From contig NZ_CALPBZ010000005.1 of the NCBI RefSeq assembly GCF_943181415.1, positions 248,001 through 312,000 on the forward strand: a DNA stretch of 64,000 bases, in the 5' to 3' direction. Origin of the DNA: Microbacterium sp. Marseille-Q6648. GTDB lineage: Bacteria > Actinomycetota > Actinomycetes > Actinomycetales > Microbacteriaceae. Position 1 is the stretch's first letter; every line of letters begins with the position of its first letter. Both the position numbers and the translations under genes were made by a program. The notes beneath the pieces are model-generated. The model was not told where the DNA came from, did not search any database, and saw only the letters and a list, made by a program, of their open reading frames with translations. Positions 56,901 to 64,000 of the stretch are shown in pieces.

Positions 56901-57370
56901 CACACCTCGTCGCCGGTGGCCGCCGCGGTCGCGTTGTCGATCAGCGTCGCGAACCCGGCCACGACGGCCTCCACCATGATCGGGTCGACGTGTCGGAATC
57001 CGGAGTTCTGGTTGCGGCCGATCTCGGTCGCCGTGAAGTTCATGGAATGCGTGACGACCACCTGGTCTGCAAGCACTTCCTTCTCGTGGATGTACCGCAC
57101 CGGAACGACGGTGATCCCGGCATCCCGCAGTTCGCGTACAACCGCGTCATTCGATGCCTCCGGCCGGCAGAGCACGGTGACATCGACACCGCGTCGCTTT
57201 GACGAAAGCACCGCATCGAGCAGCCGTCGGGCGGTCGGTGAGGCGTCCCACCAAGGAATTTTCACCCAGACCCGAGCGCGAGCAGACGTGATCACATCGA
57301 TAAGGGTCGCGAGTAGGTCCGATCCCTCACCGTAGTTCGACAGCCGTCGAGGCTCCCCGGCCGCACTCAC
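53981..57370 (-). CDS. Phospholipase D-like nuclease fused to Ski2-like DEXH helicase; putative defence protein
   Basis: About 1129 residues from GTG 57370 (GGGGAG upstream). Residues 20-150 form a PLD domain with one HKD motif, HEKEVLAD (His95, Lys97, Asp102), plus SMNFTATE; one motif per chain implies a dimeric nuclease. Residues about 175-640 form a superfamily 2 helicase: VVAPTSSGKT (Walker A), CLIIDEVHLVGDP (DEVH box), VALSATVSN, and QQMFGRAGRAGQEPEGF. The last 450 residues are helical with no named domain. Fusions of PLD nucleases with helicases are typical of prokaryotic defence. It lies between integrase and tRNA-Ser, a usual cargo position. Confidence 0.85.
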   Translation of the reverse strand: MSAAGEPRRLSNYGEGSDLLATLIDVITSARARVWVKIPWWDASPTARRLLDAVLSSKRRGVDVTVLCRPEASNDAVVRELRDAGITVVPVRYIHEKEVLADQVVVTHSMNFTATEIGRNQNSGFRHVDPIMVEAVVAGFATLIDNATAAATGDEVWTPAATLIPPPLQKYLDKFDRLNPLQSKAVPVVLSTSGHVMVVAPTSSGKTLIGEVAALRSIVGEGKPAVWLLPARALAAEVAEIPRRWSAHGIRTIELTGETNMSSDAVKQAQLWVATTEKFEALYRRASLKDVIGRIGCLIIDEVHLVGDPTRGATLESLIARLRVAEGRTRIVALSATVSNADELAAWFHADLVRSTWRPTVLTTQLIPYDLPTHGKREAYESAKDDVVVPLLRTLIGSDLGSSNEPHQGDRTSSAVVFCGSKAAVLRTAARAAGVPFRNVEIDTLVESCFRRGVGIHFRDAPRAGRALDAFRARELRVLVATSGLSTGVNTPAKFVVIRDLELGMSPLEVSQAQQMFGRAGRAGQEPEGFGFMLVPRADETTWKVKLADGYAANSRIATQAGDAILAELLLGSVVDRASARSWFEQTLAFAQNRSSVDIDDAVDTLVRRGFASEIDGELAPTEIGALTSRLMIDVESAGEMIRTLGELPMPTTADEAEELVLQAITTAVTALRERPVNERTYTDYVNELLRTWSPRVVARTGEWFGARVCMAAAQIVLREPSRVRDSLPAGVSMAEFRRAVDDMARYFAWVAALGYADAATWPPAIAGDLTRRLSWWHLSPHPERGAGRLLWMLERTLDPQNRRHRMQDLWRRARAAGFTSPDTVNARPRDVDVSPDGFRDLIGSRADIALDPVVELELTYRTPNRHARVTALSNTGTSRAITSMRPAAGPIDLVLPPRSAGPLAADIFLYTRDGDYGYGSLVADVPQSARPADPLEEAAALLDQLPATHAVLAHARGVRRLFMGERKRLRENILPMIAPDPRLQPLGRALAEHHSEPAAIIVAMRANLRAMLRESSRPDFRPPMSVLLSREASEAEVQVTLAALLASLQVDVGIATSEGQPLALVQLNDRWMLAAPRHAQLGRIEPLFPTPLPRQIEAVTQPKAVSPTKAEPRCTWMAEFIGGGRATR

Positions 57371-57536
57371 CAACGCTCCCCCATCTCCGGCACAGAGTAT
57401 CGGTGACCTCCGACCCCGCTCACCGCGGCAGCGCGGCAGCGCGGCGATGATGCGATCAAACCGGAGCGGAGCTTGGCCTGTGGGAAGAACGAATCTTCCC
57501 ATTTTCTTCCCACGAGGGCTTTGCGGGCCAAAGCGA

Positions 57537-57577
57537 AAGCCCCGCGATCCCAGTGTTTACAAGGGATCGCGGGGCTT
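57537..57577. terminator. Strong terminator after tRNA-Ser
   Basis: AAGCCCCGCGATCCC (57537-57551) and GGGATCGCGGGGCTT (57563-57577) are perfect complements, 15 pairs, around an 11-base loop. It begins 7 bases beyond the tRNA 3' end on the minus strand and probably ends the tRNA transcript. Confidence 0.8.
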
Positions 57578-57583
57578 CGACGA

Positions 57584-57677
57584 TGGCGGTGACGGTGGGA
57601 TTTGAACCCACGGTAGGGGGTTACCCTACACAACTTTTCGAGAGTTGCACCTTCGGCCGCTCGGACACGTCACCGCC
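57584..57677 (-). tRNA. tRNA-Ser(CGA)
   Basis: A 94-base tRNA with a long variable arm, as for serine. The acceptor arms GGCGGTG (57677-57671) and CACCGCC (57591-57585) pair fully, the discriminator is A at 57584, and CCA is not encoded. The anticodon loop reads CTCGAAA, giving anticodon CGA for UCG codons. The T-arm contains GGTTCAAATCC. tRNA 3' ends are frequent targets for tyrosine integrases, and this one borders the mobile element. Confidence 0.95.
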
Positions 57678-57731
57678 GACTAGTTTACGACACCACGACG
57701 GATGCCGCGAATCGCGGCCGTGGCGGCATCC

Positions 57732-58187
57732 TCACCCCTTCGCGGGATAGTCGGTGCGGAACCGCCGCCCGCTCACCGTGGACGGCTCGATGCAGACGAA
57801 GTCGTCTTTCGGCGTCGGAGACAGGGAGACGAGCTCTGCCACCCCGGATGCCTCGATCTCGTCGTCCCTGTCGAGCCGTCGCGCCGCGCCGCGGATCACG
57901 ACGCTCCACCGCCACGGCGGGTCGCCGCCGTCGAACTCGACGGCCACGCGCGGCTCGGCGGTCATCTGCACGAGCTTCATTCCCGGGCCGGAGCGGAAGT
58001 AGACGTTCCGCTCGTGCACGAGCGTGTTCACGGGGAAGATGTCGGGTCCGCCATCGGCCCCGATCGCCGCGAGCCGGCCGATCCCCCGATCTCCGAGCAG
58101 GCCCCAGCAGTCCTCTTCTCGCAGGGTCTCGACACTGTGCGCGGCGAGCGCCTGACGTTCGGGGGCGGGCCCGATGGCGTCGTTCAT
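57732..58187 (-). CDS. Pyridoxamine 5'-phosphate oxidase-like flavin-split-barrel protein
   Basis: A 151-residue split barrel. The helix ETLREEDCWGLLGDRGIGRL, then DIFPVNTLVHERNVYFRSG and VAVEFDG are typical of PNPOx-like FMN or F420 proteins common in actinobacteria. Its start shares one base with the SDR stop (TGATG). In mycobacteria similar proteins belong to the dormancy (DosR) regulon, which suits the boxes upstream of this operon. The exact reaction is unknown. Confidence 0.85.
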   Translation of the reverse strand: MNDAIGPAPERQALAAHSVETLREEDCWGLLGDRGIGRLAAIGADGGPDIFPVNTLVHERNVYFRSGPGMKLVQMTAEPRVAVEFDGGDPPWRWSVVIRGAARRLDRDDEIEASGVAELVSLSPTPKDDFVCIEPSTVSGRRFRTDYPAKG

Positions 58188-58939
58188 CAGATCGCCGCCC
58201 ATCCGCCGTCGACGGGGAGGATGGCTCCCGAGACGTTCGACGACTCGTCGCTGAGCAGCCATGTGACGGCGGCGGCGAGCTGGTCGGGCTGGGCGACGGG
58301 CGGGATGTTGCTCTTGAAGAGCGGGCCCAGCCGCTCCCCCGCCCACTGCGAATGGAAAGGCGCCTCGATGTTGGTCTGCACCGGTCCCGGCGCGACCGCG
58401 TTGCAGCGGATGCCCTTCGGCGTATAGAAGAAGGCGGTGCTGAGCGTGAACCCGTTCACGGCGTGCTTCGAGGTCGTATAGGGGGTGCCGGCGGCGGAGC
58501 CGCGCTGGCCGGCTTCCGAACTGACGTTCACGATCGACCCGCGGCCCTGCTCCAGCATCCGCGTCAGCACGGCTCGGGTGAGGGTCATCACCGCCGTGAC
58601 ATTGACGGCCATGACGCGCGCCCACGTCTCGTCGGTGATCTCGGCGGTCGGCTCGAAGCCGTCCATGATGCCGGCGTTGTTGACGAGCCCGTCGATGGTG
58701 GCGCCGGCGGCCGCGACCGCGCGGTCGACGACCGCGGGATCGGTGAGGTCGCCCGCGACGGGAATGACGGCGTCGCCCAGAGATGCGGCGAGCGCGTCGA
58801 GCCGCTCGGCCGAGATGTCGACGGCCACGACGCGGCCCCCTTCGGCGACGATCCGCTCGACGGTGGCGAGACCGATCCCCGAGCCGCCTCCGGTGACGAT
58901 GACGGTGCGTCCTGCGAATCGGTCTGTGGCGACGTTCAT
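58187..58939 (-). CDS. SDR-family oxidoreductase
   Basis: A 250-residue classical SDR: VTGGGSGIG cofactor loop, VVAVDIS (acidic residue favouring NAD+), NNAG, the Ser of VNVSSEAGQ and the YTTSK catalytic Tyr/Lys. The ATG at 58939 has an AGGA ribosome site; an ATG at 58963 is possible but weaker. It is divergent from the universal stress gene with the DosR-like boxes between them. Substrate unknown. Confidence 0.9.
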   Translation of the reverse strand: MNVATDRFAGRTVIVTGGGSGIGLATVERIVAEGGRVVAVDISAERLDALAASLGDAVIPVAGDLTDPAVVDRAVAAAGATIDGLVNNAGIMDGFEPTAEITDETWARVMAVNVTAVMTLTRAVLTRMLEQGRGSIVNVSSEAGQRGSAAGTPYTTSKHAVNGFTLSTAFFYTPKGIRCNAVAPGPVQTNIEAPFHSQWAGERLGPLFKSNIPPVAQPDQLAAAVTWLLSDESSNVSGAILPVDGGWAAI

Positions 58940-58990
58940 GGCACGTCCTTTCTCCTCCCCCATCCCATCCCGCCCCGCGCAGGCCGCGCA

Positions 58991-59030
58991 GGGTCGAAGG
59001 TCCCGCTGTCCGGCCGGGACCTTAGGCCCT
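58991..59030. promoter_or_regulatory. Two DosR/DevR-like boxes
   Basis: GGGTCGAAGGTCCC (58991-59004) and GGGACCTTAGGCCCT (59016-59030) both fit the GGGNC-NNN(N)-G(N)CCC palindrome bound by DosR (known consensus about GGGACTTTAGTCCC). They lie 82-121 bases before the universal stress gene and 52-91 bases before the divergent SDR gene. A DevS/DevR-like pair is encoded 1 kb away, so autonomous hypoxia/redox control is likely. Confidence 0.7.
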
Positions 59031-59111
59031 CACCGGCAGCCGACCGCCCGCGTAGCGTCGGATCACCGAAGCTCGACGCACGTCCACAGCCTCGACCCGG
59101 AAGGAGCAGTC

Positions 59112-59933
59112 ATGACCCACATCGCCCTCGGCTACGACGGCAGCGACGCGGCACGCACCGCGCTGGACTGGGTCGCACTGCGCGCGGCACGCGAAGGCGC
59201 CCGCGTCGACCTCATCACCGTGACGAACATGGTGACGACGAACTACGAGCATGCCGACCGCGAGCTGCACCGCGCCGAGAAGCTGCTCCACGACCTGGCA
59301 CCCGGCGTCCTGGTCGAGTCGCACCGCGTGGACGGCAAGATGCCGAACGCCCTCGTCGAAGACGCCCGCACGGCCGACCTGCTGGTCATCGGCATGCACC
59401 GGGCTCGTCCCGTCCGCGATGCCCTTCGGGGATGGATGCCGCAACGCCTCAGTGCGCGCGCTCATTCACCCGTGTGCCTGGTGCCCCAGGACTGGAGCGC
59501 GAACGACCAGCCGGTGACCGTGGGCGTCGACGACGACCCGTCATCGGACGAGGCGATCATGGTCGCCGCGGCGGAGGCTGCGGCATCCGGTGTTCCGCTT
59601 CGCATGGTGCACGCGTGGTCGATGCCGACGCCGACGCTCGAGGGCGCTGCGGCGCTGCTGGCCTCACCGCTGCAGGTGAAAGAGGGGCACCGCAAGATCC
59701 TGCGCGACGCGGTGCACCGCGTGCAGCGGTCGTACCCCGACCTCGACATCGAGGAGATGCTCGTGGCCGACAACCCGGCCGCCGCGCTCCTGCATCGCGC
59801 CGACGCGACCTCGCTGCTGGTGATCGGCACGCATCGGCGCGGTGTGCTCACCGGCGGCCTGCTCGGATCGGTGGCGCAGGATGTCCTCGGCCAGGTCGCG
59901 TGCCCGGTGATGATCGTCTCGAACGAGCGGTGA
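59112..59933 (+). CDS. Universal stress protein, two UspA domains
   Basis: A 273-residue protein with two tandem Usp domains (residues 1-135 and 139-273). Each shows the start ALGYDGSDAARTALDWV / TVGVDDDPSSDEAI and the ATP-binding end; the second has GTHRRGVLTGGLLGSVAQDV, the G-2x-G-9x-G(S/T) loop, so at least that domain should bind ATP. Double-Usp proteins are prominent DosR-regulon members in mycobacteria. AAGGAG is placed 5 bases before ATG 59112. Confidence 0.93.
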   Translation: MTHIALGYDGSDAARTALDWVALRAAREGARVDLITVTNMVTTNYEHADRELHRAEKLLHDLAPGVLVESHRVDGKMPNALVEDARTADLLVIGMHRARPVRDALRGWMPQRLSARAHSPVCLVPQDWSANDQPVTVGVDDDPSSDEAIMVAAAEAAASGVPLRMVHAWSMPTPTLEGAAALLASPLQVKEGHRKILRDAVHRVQRSYPDLDIEEMLVADNPAAALLHRADATSLLVIGTHRRGVLTGGLLGSVAQDVLGQVACPVMIVSNER

Positions 59934-60003
59934 CCGGCCGTCCCGGCATCCCCGTGGCGGCGTCGCCTCGCCTGGCTAGACTCGCGACAGACGGGAGGCG
60001 CCG

Positions 60004-61644
60004 ATGGCCATCGCTGACGAAGCCGTGCCCCAGCGCAGGTTCGACGACCTGCTGCGCGCGAGCACGGCCGTCGTCGAGCACCTCGACCTCGAAGAGGTGC
60101 TCGGGCGCATCGTCGAGACGGCGATGTCGCTCGTCGACGCCCGCTACGGCGCGCTCGGGGTGCTCGGCGCAGACGGGATGCTGGAGCGCTTCATCCACCG
60201 CGGGATCGCGCCCGAGACCGCCCGCCGCGTCGGCGACCTTCCGCGCGGCCACGGCATCCTGGGCGCGGTGATCACCGCGCACGGGCCGGTGCGGCTTCCG
60301 CACCTGTCCGACGACCCTCGCTCGGTCGGATTCCCCGCGCATCATCCGCCGATGGATTCGTTCCTGGGTGTGCCGATCCGGGTGCGCGACGCCGTGTACG
60401 GCGACCTCTATCTCACGGATGCCGCGACCGGCGTGTTCACGGCGGATGACGAGGCGCTGATGGTGTCACTCGCCGCGACCGCGGGCGTGGCCATCGAGAA
60501 CGCCCGCCTCTACGAGCAGGCGCGGACGCGCCAGCAGTGGAGCGCGGCGCTCGCCGACGTGATGGGCGCCCTGCTCGACATCGACAGCGACGACGCCCTC
60601 GACGTCATCGTGGAGCGTGTCGCACCGCTCGTGCAGGCGGACGTCGCGACGGTGTCGGTGCCCTCGGGCGACGATGAGCTGAAGATCCTCGCCGCGTGGG
60701 GCGCCGCGGCGGCGGGCCTGCGCGGGCGCTCACTGCCCCGGCACGGCACCCCGGGCGCGCGGGCGCTGGAGTCCGGACGCGCGGTGAGCATCCCCGAGCA
60801 GGCGGCCGGCCGGCTCTTCCCCGAGCAGCCGGCACTCGGGCCCACAGTGGCCGTGCCGCTCATGGCCGGACCCGAACCGCTCGGGGTGCTGAGCATCGCG
60901 CGGCGCCCGGGAGCCCGTCCCTTCACGGACGCCGAACTCGAGATGGCCTTCGTCTTCGCCGGCCAGGCGGGCGTCGCGATCGAGGTGGTCCGCGGGCGCG
61001 ACGACCGACGCCGCATCGAGCTCGCGCAGGACCGCGCCCGCATCGCGCGCGACCTCCACGACCACGTCATCCAGCGTCTGTTCGGCGCCGGACTGTCGCT
61101 GCAGGCCATCGCCTCGTCGACGTCACCGGCGACGGCGGCCGCTCTGGGCGAGCAGATCGACACGCTCGACGACGCGATCAAAGAGATCCGCACCGTCATC
61201 TACGCCCTGGGCAGCGACACCTCGGCCGTCCGCGGCACGCGCGACCGGCTGCTGGCGGTGACGTCGGCGACGATGGCCGGACTCCCCTCGGCACCGCGCC
61301 TGCGGTTCTCGGGCCCGGTCGACAGCCTCGTCTCGGCCGATCTCGCCGATGACCTCGCCGCCGTGCTGCGCGAGTGCCTCACGAACATCGTCAAGCATGC
61401 CGACGCGCGCGTCGTCGACGCCGCCGTCATGGTCGACGACGAGCGGGTCACGCTCACCGTCACCGACGACGGGCGCGGCATGCCCCCCGGCGCCGTGCAC
61501 CGCGGGCTGGCCAACCTCGCCGAGCGGGCGCGGCTGCGCGGCGGCGAGTGCCGCATCGACTCCCCTCGCACCGAACCGGGGGCGGATGCCGGCACCGCCG
61601 TCACCTGGTCCGTCCCCCTCCCCGACGAAGAGGTGTCCGCATGA
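60004..61644 (+). CDS. DevS/DosS-like sensor histidine kinase with two GAF domains
   Basis: A 546-residue soluble kinase. GAF-A (about residues 15-172) contains SVGFPAHHPPMDSFLGVP; His114 lines up with the haem-ligand histidine of mycobacterial DevS (in its HPPM motif), so haem-based O2/CO/NO sensing is likely. GAF-B covers about 185-330. The HisKA_3 phosphoacceptor is RIARDLHDHVIQRLF (His352), and the ATPase has TDDGRGMPPGAVHRGLANL. It overlaps the regulator gene by 4 bases (ATGA). Confidence 0.92.
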   Translation: MAIADEAVPQRRFDDLLRASTAVVEHLDLEEVLGRIVETAMSLVDARYGALGVLGADGMLERFIHRGIAPETARRVGDLPRGHGILGAVITAHGPVRLPHLSDDPRSVGFPAHHPPMDSFLGVPIRVRDAVYGDLYLTDAATGVFTADDEALMVSLAATAGVAIENARLYEQARTRQQWSAALADVMGALLDIDSDDALDVIVERVAPLVQADVATVSVPSGDDELKILAAWGAAAAGLRGRSLPRHGTPGARALESGRAVSIPEQAAGRLFPEQPALGPTVAVPLMAGPEPLGVLSIARRPGARPFTDAELEMAFVFAGQAGVAIEVVRGRDDRRRIELAQDRARIARDLHDHVIQRLFGAGLSLQAIASSTSPATAAALGEQIDTLDDAIKEIRTVIYALGSDTSAVRGTRDRLLAVTSATMAGLPSAPRLRFSGPVDSLVSADLADDLAAVLRECLTNIVKHADARVVDAAVMVDDERVTLTVTDDGRGMPPGAVHRGLANLAERARLRGGECRIDSPRTEPGADAGTAVTWSVPLPDEEVSA

Positions 61645-62291
61645 CCCGCGTGTTCCTGGTCGACGACCACGAGATCGTCCGCCGCGGCATCGCCCAGCTG
61701 ATCGATGCCTCGCCCGATCTGGAAGTCGCCGGCGAGGCGGCGTCGGTCAGCGAAGCCCTCCGCCGCATCGAGGCCGTCGCCCCCGATGTCGCGGTGCTGG
61801 ACGTGCGACTTCCCGACGGAGACGGCATCGACCTCTGCCGCGAGGTCAGGTCGCGGCATCCGCACATCGCGTGCCTCATCCTCACGGCCTACGACGACGA
61901 CGCGGCCCTGCGCACCGCGGCCCTGGCCGGCGCGAGCGGGTACGTGCTGAAGGACGTCCGCAGCGGACAGCTGCTCGACGCCATCCGCGCCGCCGCGGCA
62001 GGAAAGACCGTGCAGTCGTCCCGCTCGCTGCGCGCAGCGGCACAATCGCTCGTCCCGCGCACCCCCGAGCCAGCCGCCGGTGTGCACGACGACGCGGGCC
62101 TGTCGTACCGCGAGCGGCAGGTGCTCGACCTGATTGCCGAGGGGATGACGAACCGCGAGATCGGCGAACGCCTCGGGCTGGCCGAGAAGACGGTCAAGAA
62201 CTACGTCAGCGGATTGCTGTCGAAGCTCGGCATGGAACGGCGCACCCAGGCCGCCGTCTACGGCGCCGAGCACCGCCACGACCCCCGCTGA
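61641..62291 (+). CDS. DevR/DosR-like NarL-family response regulator
   Basis: A 216-residue regulator. The receiver domain has Asp8, Asp9, the phosphorylated Asp54 (VAVLDVRLPDGDG) and Lys104 region (GYVLKDVRSG). The LuxR-type HTH is LSYRERQVLDLIAEGMTNRE with TVKNYVSGLLSKLGM. Length and the Asp54 position agree with mycobacterial DosR. Partner of the upstream kinase; it should bind the boxes at 58991-59030. Confidence 0.93.
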   Translation: MTRVFLVDDHEIVRRGIAQLIDASPDLEVAGEAASVSEALRRIEAVAPDVAVLDVRLPDGDGIDLCREVRSRHPHIACLILTAYDDDAALRTAALAGASGYVLKDVRSGQLLDAIRAAAAGKTVQSSRSLRAAAQSLVPRTPEPAAGVHDDAGLSYRERQVLDLIAEGMTNREIGERLGLAEKTVKNYVSGLLSKLGMERRTQAAVYGAEHRHDPR

Positions 62292-62311
62292 GCCAGGAGG
62301 CCGGTCTGATC

Positions 62312-62329
62312 GAGGTCGGGCTCGACCTC
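62312..62329 (+). terminator. Short hairpin after the response regulator
   Basis: GAGGTCG (62312-62318) pairs with CGACCTC (62323-62329) around 4 bases, 20 bases after the stop. A weak terminator or attenuator ahead of ldh. Confidence 0.35.
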
Positions 62330-62402
62330 TTGCTGCTGGGGGTGCTGCGCACGAATCGGATGCCGCTCGGCGAGCACTCGCGCGCCCTGGCAGACTGAGC
62401 GC

Positions 62403-63356
62403 ATGACCGTCATCGAGAACTCGAAAGTCACCGTCGTCGGAGCCGGCAGCGTCGGCTCGAGCGTCGCGTACGCCGCGCTCATCCGGGGCTCGGCCCGCCA
62501 CGTCGCCCTCTACGACATCGCCACGCAGAAGGTCGACGCCGAGGTGCTCGACCTCGCGCACGGCACGCAGTTCACCGGGTCGAGCGACATCATCGGCGGC
62601 AGCGACATCTCGGTGGTCGAGGGCTCGCACGTCGTGGTCATCACCGCCGGGGCGAAGCAGAACCCGGGCCAGACCCGCACCGAGCTCGCCGGAGTGAACG
62701 CCGGCATCATGCGGAAGATGATGCCGCAGCTGCTCGAGGCGGCTCCGAACGCGATCTACGTCGTCGTCACCAACCCGTGCGACGTACTGACCGTGCTGGC
62801 GCAGGAGGAGACCGGCCTGCCGCCCGAGCGGATCTTCGCGTCCGGCACCGTGCTCGACACGTCGCGTCTGCGGTGGAAGCTCGGCGAGCGCGCCGGCGTC
62901 TCGACCTCGAGCGTCCACGCGTACATCGTCGGCGAGCACGGCGACACCGAGTTCCCGCTGTGGTCGCACGCGACGATCGGCACCGTGCCGATCCTCGACT
63001 GGGTCACCCCGAAGGGCGACCGCATGACGGTCGAAGAGCTGGACCAGATCGCCGTGGATGTGCGGGATGCCGCGTACAAGGTCATCCAGGGCAAGGGTGC
63101 GACCAACTACGCCATCGGGCTCTCCAGCGCGCGCATCGTCGAGGCGATCCTCGGCGACCAGAACGCGGTGCTCCCGGTCTCGCCGGTCCTTCACAACTAT
63201 CACGGCGTCGACGGGGTCGCACTGTCGGTCCCCTCCATCGTCAACGCCAAGGGCGCCCACCCGATCGGCCAGACCACGTTCTCCGAACAGGAGCTCGCGC
63301 TGCTGCACCGCTCGGCCGACGCCCTGCGCGACGTCGCGGCCTCGCTGCGGGGCTGA
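62403..63356 (+). CDS. ldh: L-lactate dehydrogenase
   Basis: A 317-residue NAD-dependent enzyme that reduces pyruvate to L-lactate. GAGSVGSSVAYA is the NAD loop with Asp in VALYDI; GAKQNPGQTR is the mobile loop where Gln before the proton-relay Arg selects lactate over malate; VVTNPCDV, the Arg in LDTSRLRW and the catalytic His in VGEHGDTEFPLWS are all present. Ends at the normal length. Position behind the DevSR-like pair suggests use under low oxygen. Confidence 0.95.
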   Translation: MTVIENSKVTVVGAGSVGSSVAYAALIRGSARHVALYDIATQKVDAEVLDLAHGTQFTGSSDIIGGSDISVVEGSHVVVITAGAKQNPGQTRTELAGVNAGIMRKMMPQLLEAAPNAIYVVVTNPCDVLTVLAQEETGLPPERIFASGTVLDTSRLRWKLGERAGVSTSSVHAYIVGEHGDTEFPLWSHATIGTVPILDWVTPKGDRMTVEELDQIAVDVRDAAYKVIQGKGATNYAIGLSSARIVEAILGDQNAVLPVSPVLHNYHGVDGVALSVPSIVNAKGAHPIGQTTFSEQELALLHRSADALRDVAASLRG

Positions 63357-63413
63357 CCCCGCGCGGACGGCGCGTCGCGGCATCCTGCCCTGCCTTTGGC
63401 CCTCCGGCGTCCG

Positions 63414-63801
63414 GATCACGTGATCTGGTCGGCTGGACGGACGAGCGCCCGCCCAGATCACGTGGTCTCACCGAGGGCACCCACCCCGTGCGCTGACAAC
63501 GGGTGCGCTCGGCGACAACACGTGATCCGGACGCCACGCCCCGCCGTCGGGTGCGGCGACACGTGACGTGGGCGACAGCTCACCACCGGGCTCGTCCAGA
63601 TCACGTGGTCTGGACGGCTGGACGGACGAGCGCCCGCCCAGATCACGTGGTCTCACCGAGCGCACCCGTCCCGTGCGCTCACAACGGGTGCGCTCGGCGA
63701 TAACACGTGATCCGCACGCCACGCCCCGCCGTCGGGTGCCACAACACGTCATCTGGAACGGCTAGCGACGCATGCGAGCGCGCCACATCACGTCATCCGG
63801 G
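63414..63801. repeat. Imperfect tandem duplication (period 185) rich in CACGTG palindromes
   Basis: Segment 63431-63565 recurs at 63616-63750 with few differences (both start GGCTGGACGGACGAGCGCCC). Within and between the copies, the core ATCACGTG(A/G)TC recurs, e.g. the perfect 12-base palindrome GATCACGTGATC at 63414-63425, at 63456-63469, around 63598-63610 and 63641-63654, with one-base variants ACGTCATC near the right end. It fills the ldh-radA gap. No coding potential. Confidence 0.75.
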
Positions 63802-63871
63802 CAAGATCCGGGCCCATGACGCAGCCAGGTCGGATGCCGGGGTGTCGGGTGGCGCGCCTACGCTGGAGCGC

Positions 63872-64000
63872 ATGGCATCCAAACGCGCGTCGACGACGGC
63901 GCCGTACCGCTGCACGGAGTGCGGCTGGACGACGATCAAGTGGGTCGGGCGCTGCGGCGAGTGCCAGCAGTGGGGAACGGTCGTCGAGGCGGCCGAGCCC
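63872..64000 (+). CDS. radA: DNA repair protein RadA, N-terminal part
   Basis: The first 43 codons of a gene that leaves the window. After ASKRASTTAPYR comes the C4 zinc finger CTECGWTTIKWVGRCGECQQ (Cys-x2-Cys...Cys-x2-Cys) and WGTVVEA, the signature start of RadA/Sms, a helicase for recombination branch migration. The RecA-like ATPase lies beyond the window. Confidence 0.93.
   Translation, partial: MASKRASTTAPYRCTECGWTTIKWVGRCGECQQWGTVVEAAEP

Noticed and set aside
57848-60271. 807-codon open frame on the plus strand
   Set aside because: Crosses genes on both strands and is arginine-rich; a shadow frame.
61200-63461. 753-codon open frame on the minus strand
   Set aside because: Antisense to the kinase, regulator and ldh genes; Arg/Asp/Ala-rich shadow of high-GC coding DNA.
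63414-63801. CRISPR array
   Set aside because: The repeats are palindromic cores at uneven spacing inside a two-copy duplication; no regular repeat-spacer pattern and no cas genes.

Overview
The window is high-GC DNA in which genes start with ATG, GTG or TTG and neighbours often overlap by 1-4 bases. Together with an actinobacterial-type conjugation module, a DevS/DevR-like two-component pair and an actinobacterial-type RadA start, this points to an actinobacterium, most likely in the Microbacteriaceae (Microbacterium-like). Genus assignment is inference.

Layout. (1) 1-7950, chromosomal-looking carbohydrate/sugar-acid cluster: end of a GntP-type permease, a FadR-type GntR regulator, an SDR dehydrogenase, an SMP-30/gluconolactonase-like enzyme and a complete ribose-type ABC importer (two permeases, a double ATPase, a lipoprotein receptor) behind a clear promoter near 7913-7942. 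(2) 8283-23000, conjugation module: winged-helix regulator, type IV secretion genes (membrane-anchored protein, M23 peptidase, small membrane protein, VirB6-like, SCO6880-like, VirB4-like, VirD4-like), HNH-like protein, SSB, a methyltransferase and a MobF-type relaxase/helicase. (3) 23172-40961, a dense defence cargo: a very large STAND-type ATPase with a C-terminal PD-(D/E)XK-like nuclease, a CoiA-like nuclease, a two-gene CBASS (HNH-SAVED effector plus CD-NTase), a TIGR02391-type protein with an unknown partner, a small membrane protein, a broken resolvase and a type I restriction-modification system (hsdM-hsdS-hsdR). (4) 41300-49900, mixed cargo: DUF2255 protein, two aldo/keto reductases (one interrupted by an in-frame TGA), XRE regulator, DUF2510 protein, frameshifted G5/excalibur gene, K+ channel, panD, and an antitoxin/zeta-like pair. 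(5) 50189-53871, end module: charged repeat protein, glutaredoxin-like protein, excisionase-like HTH, unknown protein, tyrosine integrase. (6) 53981-57370, a phospholipase D-helicase fusion next to a tRNA-Ser(CGA) gene. (7) 57732-64000, chromosomal-looking: flavin-split-barrel protein and SDR divergent from a universal stress protein with DosR-like boxes between them, a DevS/DevR-like pair, L-lactate dehydrogenase, a 185-bp-period repeat block with CACGTG palindromes, and the start of radA.

Parts 2-6 read as one integrative and conjugative element (about 8-57.5 kb) that carries its own transfer machinery and several unrelated anti-phage systems. I could not find a pair of direct repeats that would fix its ends. 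Several single-base frameshifts, at least two of them in homopolymer runs, suggest either recent decay or assembly errors. The most novel candidates are the STAND-nuclease protein with its CoiA-like neighbour, and the PLD-helicase fusion.
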